Shown in pieces: positions 10,142-19,126 of a DNA stretch of 64,000 nt. The stretch's first letter is position 1; every line of letters starts with the position of its first letter. The DNA is taken from NCBI RefSeq assembly GCF_024721305.1, contig NZ_JAMXOD010000005.1, forward strand, positions 119,071-183,070, given 5' to 3'. The notes below the pieces were generated by a model. The model saw only the letters and a program-made list of their open reading frames with translations, was not told where the DNA came from and did not search any database. A program made the position numbers and the translations under genes. Origin of the DNA: Aequitasia blattaphilus (GTDB taxonomy: Bacteria; Bacillota; Clostridia; Lachnospirales; Lachnospiraceae).

Positions 10142-11620
10142 TTATTTTCGTATGTCTATATCATAGTACTCCACAATTCCATCTTGCACCTGCAGTCCCA
10201 CTTCATATTCCACATCTTCATAAACACGATAGGTAAATGCCACTTTATCTCCAACAAATATCTCCACCATATCATGATCAATCACTACTTTAAGATTAAT
10301 CGTATCTCCGGCTTTTACAGAAAATGGCTTTTCACATACTCTTATTCCATCCGGACCCGGATTTTTAGGTAACCCTACATTTGTTGTAGATTCCCGCCAA
10401 AATGGATCTACATCCATTGGTAAATTTACAAGGGAAACTCTCTGCATATTAGGTTCTACTCTCAGCTCAAGACATCTTGCAGCATTTCGATTGGATTTCA
10501 ATAGAAGGCCAAAATGATCTCTGCAATCTCCCACTTTCATCTTGCAGCTAAACAACACACTCTTTTCTTCAAAACTAAAGAACCCATAGTTCATCGTCGA
10601 TGTGGCATCCAGAACAATTGAGTTTTGTCCATACCGGCATTCTTTTCCCCATATTTGTTCATACTTCCACTCTACTCTTTCATTGATGGAGTCCACTATT
10701 TCCTTTGGCATCTTTACATCCAATTCGCCTCTTTCATTTACTTGAACCTCATGAGGAACGCAGAATTCTCCTCCCCAGTACCAATCACCATCATCACTTC
10801 CATTGGCTCTATCATGAGCCCATGCAAAATAGAATCTTCTACCTTCTTCGTTTACCATTGATTTAGCAGCGTAGAATCTTCTTCCACCTATTCCATCCAT
10901 TTTCGGTGTTCTCCATGGACCATATGGGGATTTTGACACACGATAAATTGTATCAACAAACTCCGAAAACCGCGAATAGGATAAATACCAATTATCACCG
11001 ACTTTATACATTTCACAACACTCCGGACAATTTGTGTGATATGGTGTATAAATCGGTCCATAATGTTCCCATGCTTCTAAATTTTCTGATTTATATAAAA
11101 CAATACTTCCCGTTTTTGTGGGTGGACCTTCTTTTAGTCTGGCAGAAATTAACATCCAATAGCATTTTTCTTCTTCATTATAAAAGACGTATGGATCTCT
11201 CCAATCTAACGGTTCATATTTCTCAAGAATAGGTGTTATAATTGGATTGTTGGGATTCTTCTTCCATTCTAATCCATCTGCACTTGTCGCATGACAAATA
11301 GTCTGTTTGTTTTTATCTAGATGATAGTTGTATCCCGTATAAAAAATATGATACTTCCCTTCTCCATAAATAGCTGCTCCAGTCCATATTCCATCTGCAT
11401 CAGGTTCATCACCCTCTCCTGGATATAACGCCGTCTGTACTTCTTCCCAGTTCACCAAATCTCTTGATATTGTATGACTCCAAGTTGTTCTAAGACGATC
11501 TGGATAAACCGTCGTTCCTTTGGGTGGTGTCAATGAAAAAATATGATATATACCATCATGGTATAATGGAATGGCATCTCCTGTCGAATCCGCAAAGGAT
11601 GGTTTTCTAAAAATATTCAT
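10142..11620 (-). CDS. Intracellular GH32-like glycosidase (beta-fructosidase type)
   Basis: A 492-residue protein without signal peptide, so it acts on imported sugar. The first ~310 residues read as a five-bladed propeller of the GH32/GH43 superfamily. The GDAIPLYHDGIYHIF segment supplies the likely nucleophile Asp, DWRDPYVF the transition-state Asp, and CPECCEMYK the acid/base Glu. The C-terminal ~170 residues look like the GH32 beta-sandwich. The usual WMNDPNG start motif is replaced by STGDAIP, so the substrate may not be plain sucrose or fructan. AAGGAG precedes the ATG. It is the last gene of the LacI/ABC operon, 12 bases after the permease. Confidence 0.8.
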   Translation of the reverse strand: MNIFRKPSFADSTGDAIPLYHDGIYHIFSLTPPKGTTVYPDRLRTTWSHTISRDLVNWEEVQTALYPGEGDEPDADGIWTGAAIYGEGKYHIFYTGYNYHLDKNKQTICHATSADGLEWKKNPNNPIITPILEKYEPLDWRDPYVFYNEEEKCYWMLISARLKEGPPTKTGSIVLYKSENLEAWEHYGPIYTPYHTNCPECCEMYKVGDNWYLSYSRFSEFVDTIYRVSKSPYGPWRTPKMDGIGGRRFYAAKSMVNEEGRRFYFAWAHDRANGSDDGDWYWGGEFCVPHEVQVNERGELDVKMPKEIVDSINERVEWKYEQIWGKECRYGQNSIVLDATSTMNYGFFSFEEKSVLFSCKMKVGDCRDHFGLLLKSNRNAARCLELRVEPNMQRVSLVNLPMDVDPFWRESTTNVGLPKNPGPDGIRVCEKPFSVKAGDTINLKVVIDHDMVEIFVGDKVAFTYRVYEDVEYEVGLQVQDGIVEYYDIDIRK

Positions 11621-11632
11621 TCTATATTCTCC

Positions 11633-12634
11633 TTAATTTTTTCTTTTACTTTTTTGAATCTTTTGTGAAATAAATTCTTTTTGAGAATCAATAATTACCG
11701 CTATAAGTATAATAAAACCTTTAACTAAAAGCTGCCAAAATGAGCTCACTCCTATTAAATTAAGTCCATTACTAATAATTCCAATAACAATTGCACCAAT
11801 AACCGTTCCGCTTAAATGACCTGTTCCACCAGACATTGAAATTCCACCTAGAACACACGCTGCTATCGCATCCATTTCATAACCATCTCCTGCTTTTGGT
11901 TGGCCTGAATACATTCTGGAGCTTAAAATAATACCTGCAAAAGCAGCCAAAAATCCACTTATGGTAAATACCATGATTTCCACCTTTTTTATTGGCACTC
12001 CCGAAAGTCTTGCCGACTCACGATTTCCTCCAACTGCATAAACGTAGGTTCCGAATTTAGTCTTATTTAAAATAATAGCAAACAGGATAATAAGAATAAA
12101 CATATATACAACTGGTAACGGAATAATTCCAAACAAATAGCCTGTTCCAATCATGGAATATGCTTCTGAAGTAATACGTGTTGAACGTCCGCCACTATAT
12201 ATGTAAGCAATACCTTTTGCTATATTCATTGTTGATAAAGTCACAATAAATGCCGGAACCTTAAAGATTGCAATTACAACACCATTAAATAGTCCTACAA
12301 AAGCACCTAGTAAAAGACCTATCAATATAGATGGCCACATTGGCAACCCGTTTGTCACAATAAATCCTACTGTCAAGGTTCCACTCATTGCCACTATGGA
12401 TCCTACAGATAAATCAATTCCTCCAAGAATGATAACCAACGTCATACCAATAGCCAAAAATATATTGTTTGATATTTGTCTCAAAACGGAAATAATATTG
12501 CTAACTGTCAAGAAATTTGGAGTCATAAACGTTAATATAACTCCTATTAACAGCATTACACAAAGTATTCCAACGTTTGTCCTAACCACATTAAAATACT
12601 GGTTTCTACTTTTTAATCGATTATCGTTACTCAT
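11633..12634 (-). CDS. Ribose-type sugar ABC transporter permease
   Basis: RbsC-like (BPD_transp_2) integral membrane protein of 333 residues with eight or more hydrophobic segments. It carries the family signature around GGIDLSVGSIVAMSG and AACVLGGISMSGG. I place the start at the ATG that overlaps the ATPase stop by four bases (ATGA, 12631-12634), because GGGAGG stands in front of it; a longer reading to 12730 would run far into the ATPase gene. It forms the membrane channel for the binding protein and ATPase encoded upstream. The sugar is unknown. Confidence 0.92.
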   Translation of the reverse strand: MSNDNRLKSRNQYFNVVRTNVGILCVMLLIGVILTFMTPNFLTVSNIISVLRQISNNIFLAIGMTLVIILGGIDLSVGSIVAMSGTLTVGFIVTNGLPMWPSILIGLLLGAFVGLFNGVVIAIFKVPAFIVTLSTMNIAKGIAYIYSGGRSTRITSEAYSMIGTGYLFGIIPLPVVYMFILIILFAIILNKTKFGTYVYAVGGNRESARLSGVPIKKVEIMVFTISGFLAAFAGIILSSRMYSGQPKAGDGYEMDAIAACVLGGISMSGGTGHLSGTVIGAIVIGIISNGLNLIGVSSFWQLLVKGFIILIAVIIDSQKEFISQKIQKSKRKN

Positions 12635-14130
12635 TCTTTTTGTCCTCCCGTTGCATAACTCATAATTACTTCCTGATTCATATCTTCTTTTTTTAAGTAC
12701 CCTGTAATTTTCCCTTCTTTGACAATGCAAACATTATCACACATATTAATAATCTCTGGTAACTCTGATGACACCATAATTATCGCCATTCCCTGTTGTG
12801 CAAGTTGATTGATAATCCCGTATATTTCCGCCTTGGCACCTACATCAACACCTCTGGTCGGTTCATCCAATATCAGAATCTTAGGATTTGTAGACAACCA
12901 TTTACCAAGTACAACTTTCTGCTGATTTCCTCCCGACAAACTAGACACCAAACTATCAATAGAAGATGTTTTTATATTTAAATCTTCTATATACTTTCGT
13001 ATGACTTCCAGTCGTTTTCCTTCGCTTAATAGCATTCCTGTTTTGTATAAGTCAAGGCTCGCCAGTGTCAAATTGTACCCTACACTATTAATCAGCGTCA
13101 GTCCCTGTTTCTTTCTATCCTCTGGCACCATTGCCACTCCATTTTTAATTGCTTCTTGACTGCTTTTAAAGTGAACCTCTTTTCCATGTAAAAATATTTT
13201 TCCCGAGTCATATTTTTCATTTCCAAAAATTGCTTGCATTATCTCGCTTCTTCCCGCACCTACAAGCCCTGAAAAACCAAGAATTTCACCTTCATGTACC
13301 TTGAAATTCACATTTTCAAAAATTCCGTCTTGTGTTAAATTTTCTACGCGAAGAACTTCTTTTTCTTTCATGTTGTAATCTCTTGTATAATAATTGACAA
13401 GATTTCGTCCAACCATCATTTTAACAAGCTCATCTGTATTTGTTTCTTTTGTTTCAACTGTTCCCACATAAGTTCCATCCCTCATTACAGTAACACGATC
13501 TGTAACCGCAAAGAGTTCCTCCATTCTATGAGAAATATAGATAATACTAACGTTATCTCTTTTTAATCTATCCATCATCAAAAAGAGTCTTTTGACTTCT
13601 TCATCAGATAAGGAAGATGTCGGCTCATCCATTACCAATAATTTAATATTGAAAGATATCGCTTTAACAATTTCTACCAATTGTTGTTGCGCAATACTTA
13701 AATTTCTCACTTTTGTCGTTACATCAATATTTAGACCAAGATTTCTGGTCATTTCTTCTGCAAGACGATTCATTTCTTTTTTATCCTTCATATGCAAAGG
13801 GGAAAGAATTTCTCTTCCCAAAAAGATATTTTCAGTTACGGTTAAATATGGAACCAAAACAATTTCTTGGTGTATTATGCCAATCCCCGCCTCCTGAGCA
13901 TCTTGAATCGATTGCATTTTTCTTTCTTGTCCATCAATAAATATAACTCCCTCTTCCGGCTGATGAACACCTCCCAACACCTTAATAAGCGTTGATTTAC
14001 CTGCACCATTCTCACCTAACAATGCGTGCACTTCACCTCTTCGCAATTCAAAGTCAAGATTATCCAATGCCTTTGTCGCACCGAAACTTTTACTTATTCC
14101 TTTCATTTTTAGAATAATATCTTCTTTCAT
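12631..14130 (-). CDS. Ribose-type sugar ABC transporter ATPase (two nucleotide-binding domains)
   Basis: A 499-residue RbsA/MglA-type duplicated ATPase. Domain 1 has Walker A GENGAGKST (about 39-47), signature LSIAQQQ and Walker B LLVMDEPTSSLS. Domain 2 has the degenerate Walker A GLVGAGRSE, signature LSGGNQQK and Walker B ILDEPTRGVD. The weakened second P-loop is normal for this family. It energises import through the permease with which it overlaps. GGAGA precedes the ATG. A hairpin lies between it and the upstream binding-protein gene. Confidence 0.95.
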   Translation of the reverse strand: MKEDIILKMKGISKSFGATKALDNLDFELRRGEVHALLGENGAGKSTLIKVLGGVHQPEEGVIFIDGQERKMQSIQDAQEAGIGIIHQEIVLVPYLTVTENIFLGREILSPLHMKDKKEMNRLAEEMTRNLGLNIDVTTKVRNLSIAQQQLVEIVKAISFNIKLLVMDEPTSSLSDEEVKRLFLMMDRLKRDNVSIIYISHRMEELFAVTDRVTVMRDGTYVGTVETKETNTDELVKMMVGRNLVNYYTRDYNMKEKEVLRVENLTQDGIFENVNFKVHEGEILGFSGLVGAGRSEIMQAIFGNEKYDSGKIFLHGKEVHFKSSQEAIKNGVAMVPEDRKKQGLTLINSVGYNLTLASLDLYKTGMLLSEGKRLEVIRKYIEDLNIKTSSIDSLVSSLSGGNQQKVVLGKWLSTNPKILILDEPTRGVDVGAKAEIYGIINQLAQQGMAIIMVSSELPEIINMCDNVCIVKEGKITGYLKKEDMNQEVIMSYATGGQKE

Positions 14131-14159
14131 TTCTTAGGCATCTCCTTTATTCTTTAGAA

Positions 14160-14190
14160 AAGGCTGCTCGAATAATTTTCAAGCAGCCTT
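14160..14190 (-). terminator. Intercistronic hairpin after the binding-protein gene
   Basis: AAGGCTGCT (14160-14168) / AGCAGCCTT (14182-14190), followed on the minus strand by TTTTCT. A partial terminator or mRNA stabiliser here would let the binding protein be made in excess over the ATPase and permease, a common arrangement in binding-protein-dependent operons. Confidence 0.65.
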
Positions 14191-14202
14191 CTTATTAATA
14201 TT

Positions 14203-15198
14203 TTATTGCCACTGACCTGCTGTCTCTTCTGCTTCTTCCACAGTAACTAAATGTGAATCCAACCAAATTTCCTTGTCTATTTCTTTGCCGTCCAATAAAT
14301 CAATTGCTTTTTCAAATGCAGTTTCTGCAATCTCTATAGGAACCTGTGCTGCTACACATGTAAATGTTCCTTCCACCAATGCTTCTTTTCCATCTGGTGA
14401 TGCATCTATAGAGTAAACCCCGATACCATCCGTTTTTCCAGCTGCTTTAATTGCCGCTGCTGCTCCTAAAGCAGATGGATCATTTATGCAAAAGAAAGCA
14501 TCTAGCTCTGCATTTGCTTGTATAATATCCTCTGCAATCGGCATTGATTCATCAAGTGCGGCCTTTCCATCTTGTTGAGCAACAATTTCAAATTTATCTT
14601 TGCTGTCTCCAAGACCTTCTAAAAATCCATTCACGCGATCTACACAACTTTCGTTAGATGGAAAATCTAAAATTGCAATTTTGGCTCCGTCTGGATAATC
14701 CTTAACCATTTGTTCTCCAACTAACTGCCCTGCCTGATATGCATTTGTTCCAATAATCGTTTCAACTAAATCACGATCATCTTCAATAACTGCCGTATCA
14801 ACATTTAAAATTGGAATTCCTGCATCGCTAATTTCTTGCAATCCTTGTCTTATTCCTGCTGAATCAACTGGGATAACAAATACTGCATCATATTTTTGAT
14901 TTGCCACATCTGAAAGCTGGCTTAACTGTGTATTTAAATCATAGTCTGGATCCAAACATGTATATTCATATCCAGCTTCCTTTGCCAACTCTTCAAACTT
15001 ATCATTCATCGAAGATTGAAAAGTATTATTTTGCGTATTTGGCAGAAATGCAAATTTGTAAGGTCCTTCTGACTTTGTATCCTCCGTGGATTCTGATGCC
15101 TCATTTCCGTCAGACAATTTTGATTCTTTGGAACAACCAACCACCATCGTTGCCGCCAATGAAACACATAATAATGCTGCAATTATTTTCTTTTTCAT
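14203..15198 (-). CDS. Sugar ABC transporter substrate-binding lipoprotein
   Basis: A 331-residue Peripla_BP_4 (RbsB-like) protein. The start at 15198 gives MKKKIIAALLC..., a signal peptide with lipobox MVVGC, and has AGGAGG in front; the longer reading from 15261 overlaps the promoter and is rejected. After an acidic Ser/Glu linker the mature protein begins YKFAFLPNTQNNTFQ, the usual first strand. Other family segments are DAVFVIPVDS and FFCINDPSALGA. It captures the sugar outside the membrane for the adjacent RbsA/RbsC-type proteins. Ligand unknown. Confidence 0.93.
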   Translation of the reverse strand: MKKKIIAALLCVSLAATMVVGCSKESKLSDGNEASESTEDTKSEGPYKFAFLPNTQNNTFQSSMNDKFEELAKEAGYEYTCLDPDYDLNTQLSQLSDVANQKYDAVFVIPVDSAGIRQGLQEISDAGIPILNVDTAVIEDDRDLVETIIGTNAYQAGQLVGEQMVKDYPDGAKIAILDFPSNESCVDRVNGFLEGLGDSKDKFEIVAQQDGKAALDESMPIAEDIIQANAELDAFFCINDPSALGAAAAIKAAGKTDGIGVYSIDASPDGKEALVEGTFTCVAAQVPIEIAETAFEKAIDLLDGKEIDKEIWLDSHLVTVEEAEETAGQWQ

Positions 15199-15224
15199 AT
15201 TCTTCCTCCTTCGTTTTCTATTCG

Positions 15225-15261
15225 TTACGTAAATGCTACCATGGAGAATTTTTACAGTCAA
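15225..15261 (-). promoter_or_regulatory. Promoter and candidate LacI operator ahead of the sugar ABC genes
   Basis: Minus-strand TTGACT (15256-15261), 17 bases, TAGCAT (15233-15238). The palindrome TTACGTAA (15225-15232) abuts the -10 on its downstream side, where a LacI-type repressor would block initiation. A central CG is typical of LacI-family sites. The same octamer recurs at the 3' end of the regulator gene (15308-15315). Confidence 0.6.
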
Positions 15262-15307
15262 TATGTCCCCTTCGTTTTTGGTTATTTTTAAATCGGAACT
15301 TTGTTTT

Positions 15308-17317
15308 TTACGTAATTTTCTTTAAATATTTATTCCAATCTGCAGCTATGGGTTCATGCATGATATCTTTCCATGCCTTAATAATATTCTCTCTTTGCAC
15401 TAAATATGGTGGCACACCAATATATTTAAAATGCGTTTCTCCCAATAATGCTTTTGCCGTTGCCAATCCTGCTGCCATCCCTTGCTCATAGGGTCTTTGC
15501 GTGCTGATTCCTTTTACATATTTATCCCGCACAAGATAATCTGCAATTTCTTGATCCAAGTCCGTCGTAAAAATTGCTATATCTTCTCTTCCTAACTCTT
15601 CAAGGGCTCTAATCACCTCCAGTGCCGGCCGATCCCACGAAACATAGAGCCCTTTTATATCTGGATGTTTCTCGATTATCTTTTTACATGCCTCATAGGC
15701 CTCTGTAATATGATGAAACTCCTTTATATCCGCCACATATATATTATTGTAGTTCTCCAAAATCACCTGCACGGCCATATTATCTCTTAAACGCGTACCA
15801 TAAAATGAGGCACCATGGTTTATAAATCCGACCTTGACCTGCTCCTCATTGGCAAAGTAATCTCCCATTAAGGCACTTATTCTTCGTCCATTTTCACGCT
15901 CATTAACAGAGACACAAGAAACATAACCATCTGTTTGAAATCCTGATGGAACATTGCTCCAAAAGATTAGCTTTGTCTCCTTTGCAAGCTTTTTAAAGAT
16001 ATCTGCTGTGTTTGTGTCATCTGTAGGAATTGCAATAATCGCATCCAACTTTTGCATTGCTAATCCTTCTAACTGCGTTACTTGAAGCTCTGGATCAAAG
16101 TTTGCATCTGTTACAGCGGCCACACTTATTCCAAGATTTTCCAAAGTTTGTCTTATCCCGGATTCGTGTAACCTCTTCCATGCTGTTCCAGAATAATGAA
16201 ATGATATACCCACCTTATAATTTGCTTTTCGCAGTATTGCTTTTTCATCCTCAGTCAAAATAATATCATCTGGCGCATAGGCACGCTCTCCAAAGGGTCC
16301 TCTTCCAATCATCTGGGTAGATTTTCGCATCACAATGTTAAGAGGAATTTGCACTTCTTGATTTTCGCGTTTTCCTGTATTAATCATCTGTAGCAGTGCC
16401 TTTACTGCCTCTTGGCTCATTTGCTCAACATTTTGCCTAAGACTTGTCAAAGGGGGTTTTATCAGTTCGCTCCACTCTTCATCACCAAATCCAATAATCG
16501 AAATGTCCTCCGGCCATTCCATCCCCATCTTTCCCATGGTCTTTAATAACATATATGTAATTTGATTGCCACCACAAATGATTGCTGTTGTCTTCCGTTT
16601 CAAGATAAATTCTTTTATGCTTCTTACATACTCAGATTCATTCAGATTATTTGAAAGCATTAGTATATTTTCGTCTATAAAATTCACCCCCCTACTTAAC
16701 AATGCTGATTTATACCCTTTTACTTGTTCTTGAGATGAGCTACTTTCAATATCACTAATAATCAGTCCTATTTTTTCATGTCCGTTTTTCACTAAATGAT
16801 GGGTGCTCTTATAAAAAGTCTCCTCATTCGCTATCGTTACACAATCCACCTTTTTACCTTTAACATTTCTTGAAAGTAAAATAACTGGCTTATTGGATTC
16901 ATAGAGCTTTCTGTAGTTCTTATAATCCACACAACTAGGGCTTAAAATAATACCCACAACTCTTTTATCCACTACTAATCTATTTAAAATATTCTTTTCC
17001 AACTCGATACTATCATTTGTAAAATAGGTGGCTGGCACGTATCCATTTTTCACTACCGATTCCGATACCATATGAATTAGTTTCGAATAAACTACTCCTA
17101 TTGTAGACGGGACAATAATTGCAATTTCATATTTCTTACCAACCTTCATGTTTTTAATCTTTTTTTCTACCTTCTCTATATATCCGGTTGACTTAATTGC
17201 TTCGTTTACCTTTTTTTCTAATTGCGGGCTCACATATCTGGTTTTATTCACAACATGGGATACTGTTGCAACTGATACTCCAGCCGTTTTTGCCACTTCC
17301 TTAATCGTAACAGACAT
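15308..17317 (-). CDS. LacI-family regulator with a second sugar-binding domain fused at the C-terminus
   Basis: A 669-residue protein, about twice the usual 330-350 of LacI regulators. Residues 1-55 are a LacI HTH (TIKEVAKTAGVSVATVSHVVN). Residues ~60-335 are the normal LacI sensor domain. From about 360 a second, complete periplasmic-binding-protein fold of the Peripla_BP_4 type begins (YKVGISFHYSGTAWKRL) and runs to the end. The start at 17317 has GAGGTG before it; ten more N-terminal residues are possible from 17347. It lies upstream of the ABC/glycosidase genes and presumably controls them. What each sensor binds is unknown. Confidence 0.88.
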   Translation of the reverse strand: MSVTIKEVAKTAGVSVATVSHVVNKTRYVSPQLEKKVNEAIKSTGYIEKVEKKIKNMKVGKKYEIAIIVPSTIGVVYSKLIHMVSESVVKNGYVPATYFTNDSIELEKNILNRLVVDKRVVGIILSPSCVDYKNYRKLYESNKPVILLSRNVKGKKVDCVTIANEETFYKSTHHLVKNGHEKIGLIISDIESSSSQEQVKGYKSALLSRGVNFIDENILMLSNNLNESEYVRSIKEFILKRKTTAIICGGNQITYMLLKTMGKMGMEWPEDISIIGFGDEEWSELIKPPLTSLRQNVEQMSQEAVKALLQMINTGKRENQEVQIPLNIVMRKSTQMIGRGPFGERAYAPDDIILTEDEKAILRKANYKVGISFHYSGTAWKRLHESGIRQTLENLGISVAAVTDANFDPELQVTQLEGLAMQKLDAIIAIPTDDTNTADIFKKLAKETKLIFWSNVPSGFQTDGYVSCVSVNERENGRRISALMGDYFANEEQVKVGFINHGASFYGTRLRDNMAVQVILENYNNIYVADIKEFHHITEAYEACKKIIEKHPDIKGLYVSWDRPALEVIRALEELGREDIAIFTTDLDQEIADYLVRDKYVKGISTQRPYEQGMAAGLATAKALLGETHFKYIGVPPYLVQRENIIKAWKDIMHEPIAADWNKYLKKIT

Positions 17318-17353
17318 ACCATTCACCTCATTTGCGTAATTTTTCATATGACG

Positions 17354-17382
17354 AATATATCATTGTGCAGACAATGTGTAAA
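17354..17382 (-). promoter_or_regulatory. Promoter of the LacI-type gene with internal dyad
   Basis: Minus-strand TTTACA (17377-17382), 17 bases, TATATT (17354-17359). The spacer is almost filled by the inverted repeat CATTGT-gcag-ACAATG (17361-17376), a probable operator. It does not resemble the TTACGTAA site downstream, so a different regulator or a different binding mode may be involved. Confidence 0.6.
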
Positions 17383-17418
17383 CTCATTTTTATGTAATCC
17401 AATGAAAAAGAGTCAAAA

Positions 17419-17446
17419 ATGGTATCAGAAAAAATCTGATACCATT
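17419..17446 (-). terminator. Terminator of the MATE gene
   Basis: AATGGTATCAGA / TCTGATACCATT hairpin with an A/T loop, followed on the minus strand by TTTTTGACTC. It lies 11 bases after the MATE stop codon. Confidence 0.75.
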
Positions 17447-17456
17447 AAAATCGTTT

Positions 17457-18887
17457 TTAACTCATCTTTATCTGATAATCCTTTAAACTCTCTTCTCTCT
17501 CATTAACAGCCTCTTCTTCTGGTTTCTTCATCTTCTTTAGTTCCTTAACAAATAAAACAAAGCCTACTACAAAAGCTGTTGTATCTGCAATCGGTCCTGA
17601 CCAAAGAACACCCTCTACTCCGATAATCCCTGACATTATTACTGCCCCAGGAATCAGCACAATAATCTGTCTGACAAGGGATAATATCGCTGATTGAACT
17701 GGTTTTCCAATTGCTTGTAAAAAAATGGAAACCACTGTTTGAAATCCGTTAAATATACAAGCAAGTAAAAAGATTTTAAAGCATTTTACCGCAAACTCAT
17801 TGTAAAGCCCTTCTTCACTTCCAAAAATATTGATAATGCTTTGAGGCGCAAATTGAAATGCAATAAAGCAAATAGTTGTCACACAAGTTGCTGCTGTAAT
17901 TGACCATTTCAATGTACTCTTTACCCGCTTCATTTTTCCAGCACCATAGTTATAGCCAATAATCGGCTGAGCACCTGCTGCAATTCCAACTACAACCGAA
18001 ACCATAATCTGATTTACTTTCATAGTGATGCCTAGCGCAGTCAGTGGAATCTCCGATCCATATACGGACTGTGCTCCATATTTAACCAAAAGATTATTAT
18101 TCACTGCCATTACAATTACAATAGCTATTTGAATAATAAAACTTGAAATTCCAAGAGATGCAATTGATGCGCAGTATTTTCCTCTGGGTCTCAAATGTAT
18201 CCTCTTTACTTTTACATAATTAAATTTCCGCAAATACATTAATGATATAATACAGGAAACAATTTGTCCTGCGATTGTTGCGATTGCTGCTCCAAATACT
18301 CCCATATTTAATCCAAATATAAATATAGGATCTAAAACCGTATTAATTACTGCACCAATAACCATTGAAAGCATGGCATATTTGGGACTGCCATCTGCGC
18401 GAATAACTGAGTTTAAAGCCGTACTAATTACCACAAATGGAATACCAATCAAAATAACTCGTCCATATTCGTATGCATAGGGAAATAATATTTCCGTACA
18501 TCCAAAGAGGTATAAAAGTTTCTCAAAAAACACACCGCAAAGTATCAGTAACAATACGCCCGAAGCAATTGCCATAGTGATGGTATTTCCAACGCCATGA
18601 TTTGCGTCCTCTTTCTCTCCTTTTCCAAGCTTCAAGCTCAAAAATGCCGCTCCTCCATCACCAATAAGCAACGCAATGGCCAGAGTAATAACCGTTATAG
18701 GGAATACAATATTTGTTGCTCCATTCCCTAAATACCCTACACCACGACCGATAAAAATCTGATCCACAATATTGTAAAGTGAATTCACAATCATTGATAC
18801 CACACAAGGGATTGCAAATTTCCCGATTAGTTTTCCAATTGGTTCATATCCTAAGGGATTCATCGTTTCTTTTTTTTCTACACTCAT
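17457..18887 (-). CDS. MATE-family efflux transporter
   Basis: A 476-residue polytopic membrane protein of the MatE/NorM family with about twelve transmembrane segments in two MatE halves. It exports cationic drugs or metabolites by Na+ or H+ antiport. Family segments visible are IVDQIFIGRGVGYLGNGA near the N-terminus and GAQPIIGYNYGAGK at the start of the second half. Start at 18887, where GGAAGG precedes ATG; the longer frame to 18920 has no better site. It is monocistronic, divergent from the TudS-like operon. Substrate unknown. Confidence 0.92.
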   Translation of the reverse strand: MSVEKKETMNPLGYEPIGKLIGKFAIPCVVSMIVNSLYNIVDQIFIGRGVGYLGNGATNIVFPITVITLAIALLIGDGGAAFLSLKLGKGEKEDANHGVGNTITMAIASGVLLLILCGVFFEKLLYLFGCTEILFPYAYEYGRVILIGIPFVVISTALNSVIRADGSPKYAMLSMVIGAVINTVLDPIFIFGLNMGVFGAAIATIAGQIVSCIISLMYLRKFNYVKVKRIHLRPRGKYCASIASLGISSFIIQIAIVIVMAVNNNLLVKYGAQSVYGSEIPLTALGITMKVNQIMVSVVVGIAAGAQPIIGYNYGAGKMKRVKSTLKWSITAATCVTTICFIAFQFAPQSIINIFGSEEGLYNEFAVKCFKIFLLACIFNGFQTVVSIFLQAIGKPVQSAILSLVRQIIVLIPGAVIMSGIIGVEGVLWSGPIADTTAFVVGFVLFVKELKKMKKPEEEAVNEREESLKDYQIKMS

Positions 18888-18983
18888 TTCTTTTCCTTCC
18901 TTTCTCTTTTCTGTAAACAAAAAGAGACCCTATGCATTGACAACCTAGATTTACGTTGGTCACTACATATTGTCCCAAAAGCG

Positions 18984-19012
18984 AGTATAACACCTTTTTT
19001 ATTTTCGTGTAA
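18984..19012 (-). promoter_or_regulatory. Promoter of the MATE gene
   Basis: Minus-strand TTACAC (19007-19012), 17 bases, TATACT (18984-18989). This leaves a leader of about 90 bases in which I see no riboswitch-like structure. Confidence 0.55.
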
Positions 19013-19038
19013 GGAAAACTTTATTTTTTTCAGAGCGA

Positions 19039-19067
19039 TTGATAGATAGTATCTATACACTTATATC
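19039..19067 (+). promoter_or_regulatory. Promoter with palindromic operator for the TudS-like operon
   Basis: TTGATA (19039-19044), 17 bases, TATATC (19062-19067). A perfect 15-base palindrome, ATAGATA-G-TATCTAT (19042-19056), overlaps the -35 and spacer, where a bound repressor would exclude RNA polymerase. The regulator is not identifiable here. Confidence 0.55.
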
Positions 19068-19126
19068 GTATAACAATTAGACCTCCTAATTTGATTCGCC
19101 TATAATCTTATAAAAAGGAGGTTTTT

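Noticed and set aside
9854-10372. A 172-residue plus-strand frame across the gap between the surface gene and the glycosidase gene
   Set aside because: It overlaps the coding ends of two real genes on the other strand, includes the glycosidase terminator, and is rich in Phe/His/Tyr as expected of an AT-rich antisense frame.
14901-15491. A 196-residue plus-strand frame opposite the sugar-binding-protein gene
   Set aside because: It runs antisense to the lipoprotein gene, its promoter and the end of the LacI gene, and resembles no known protein.
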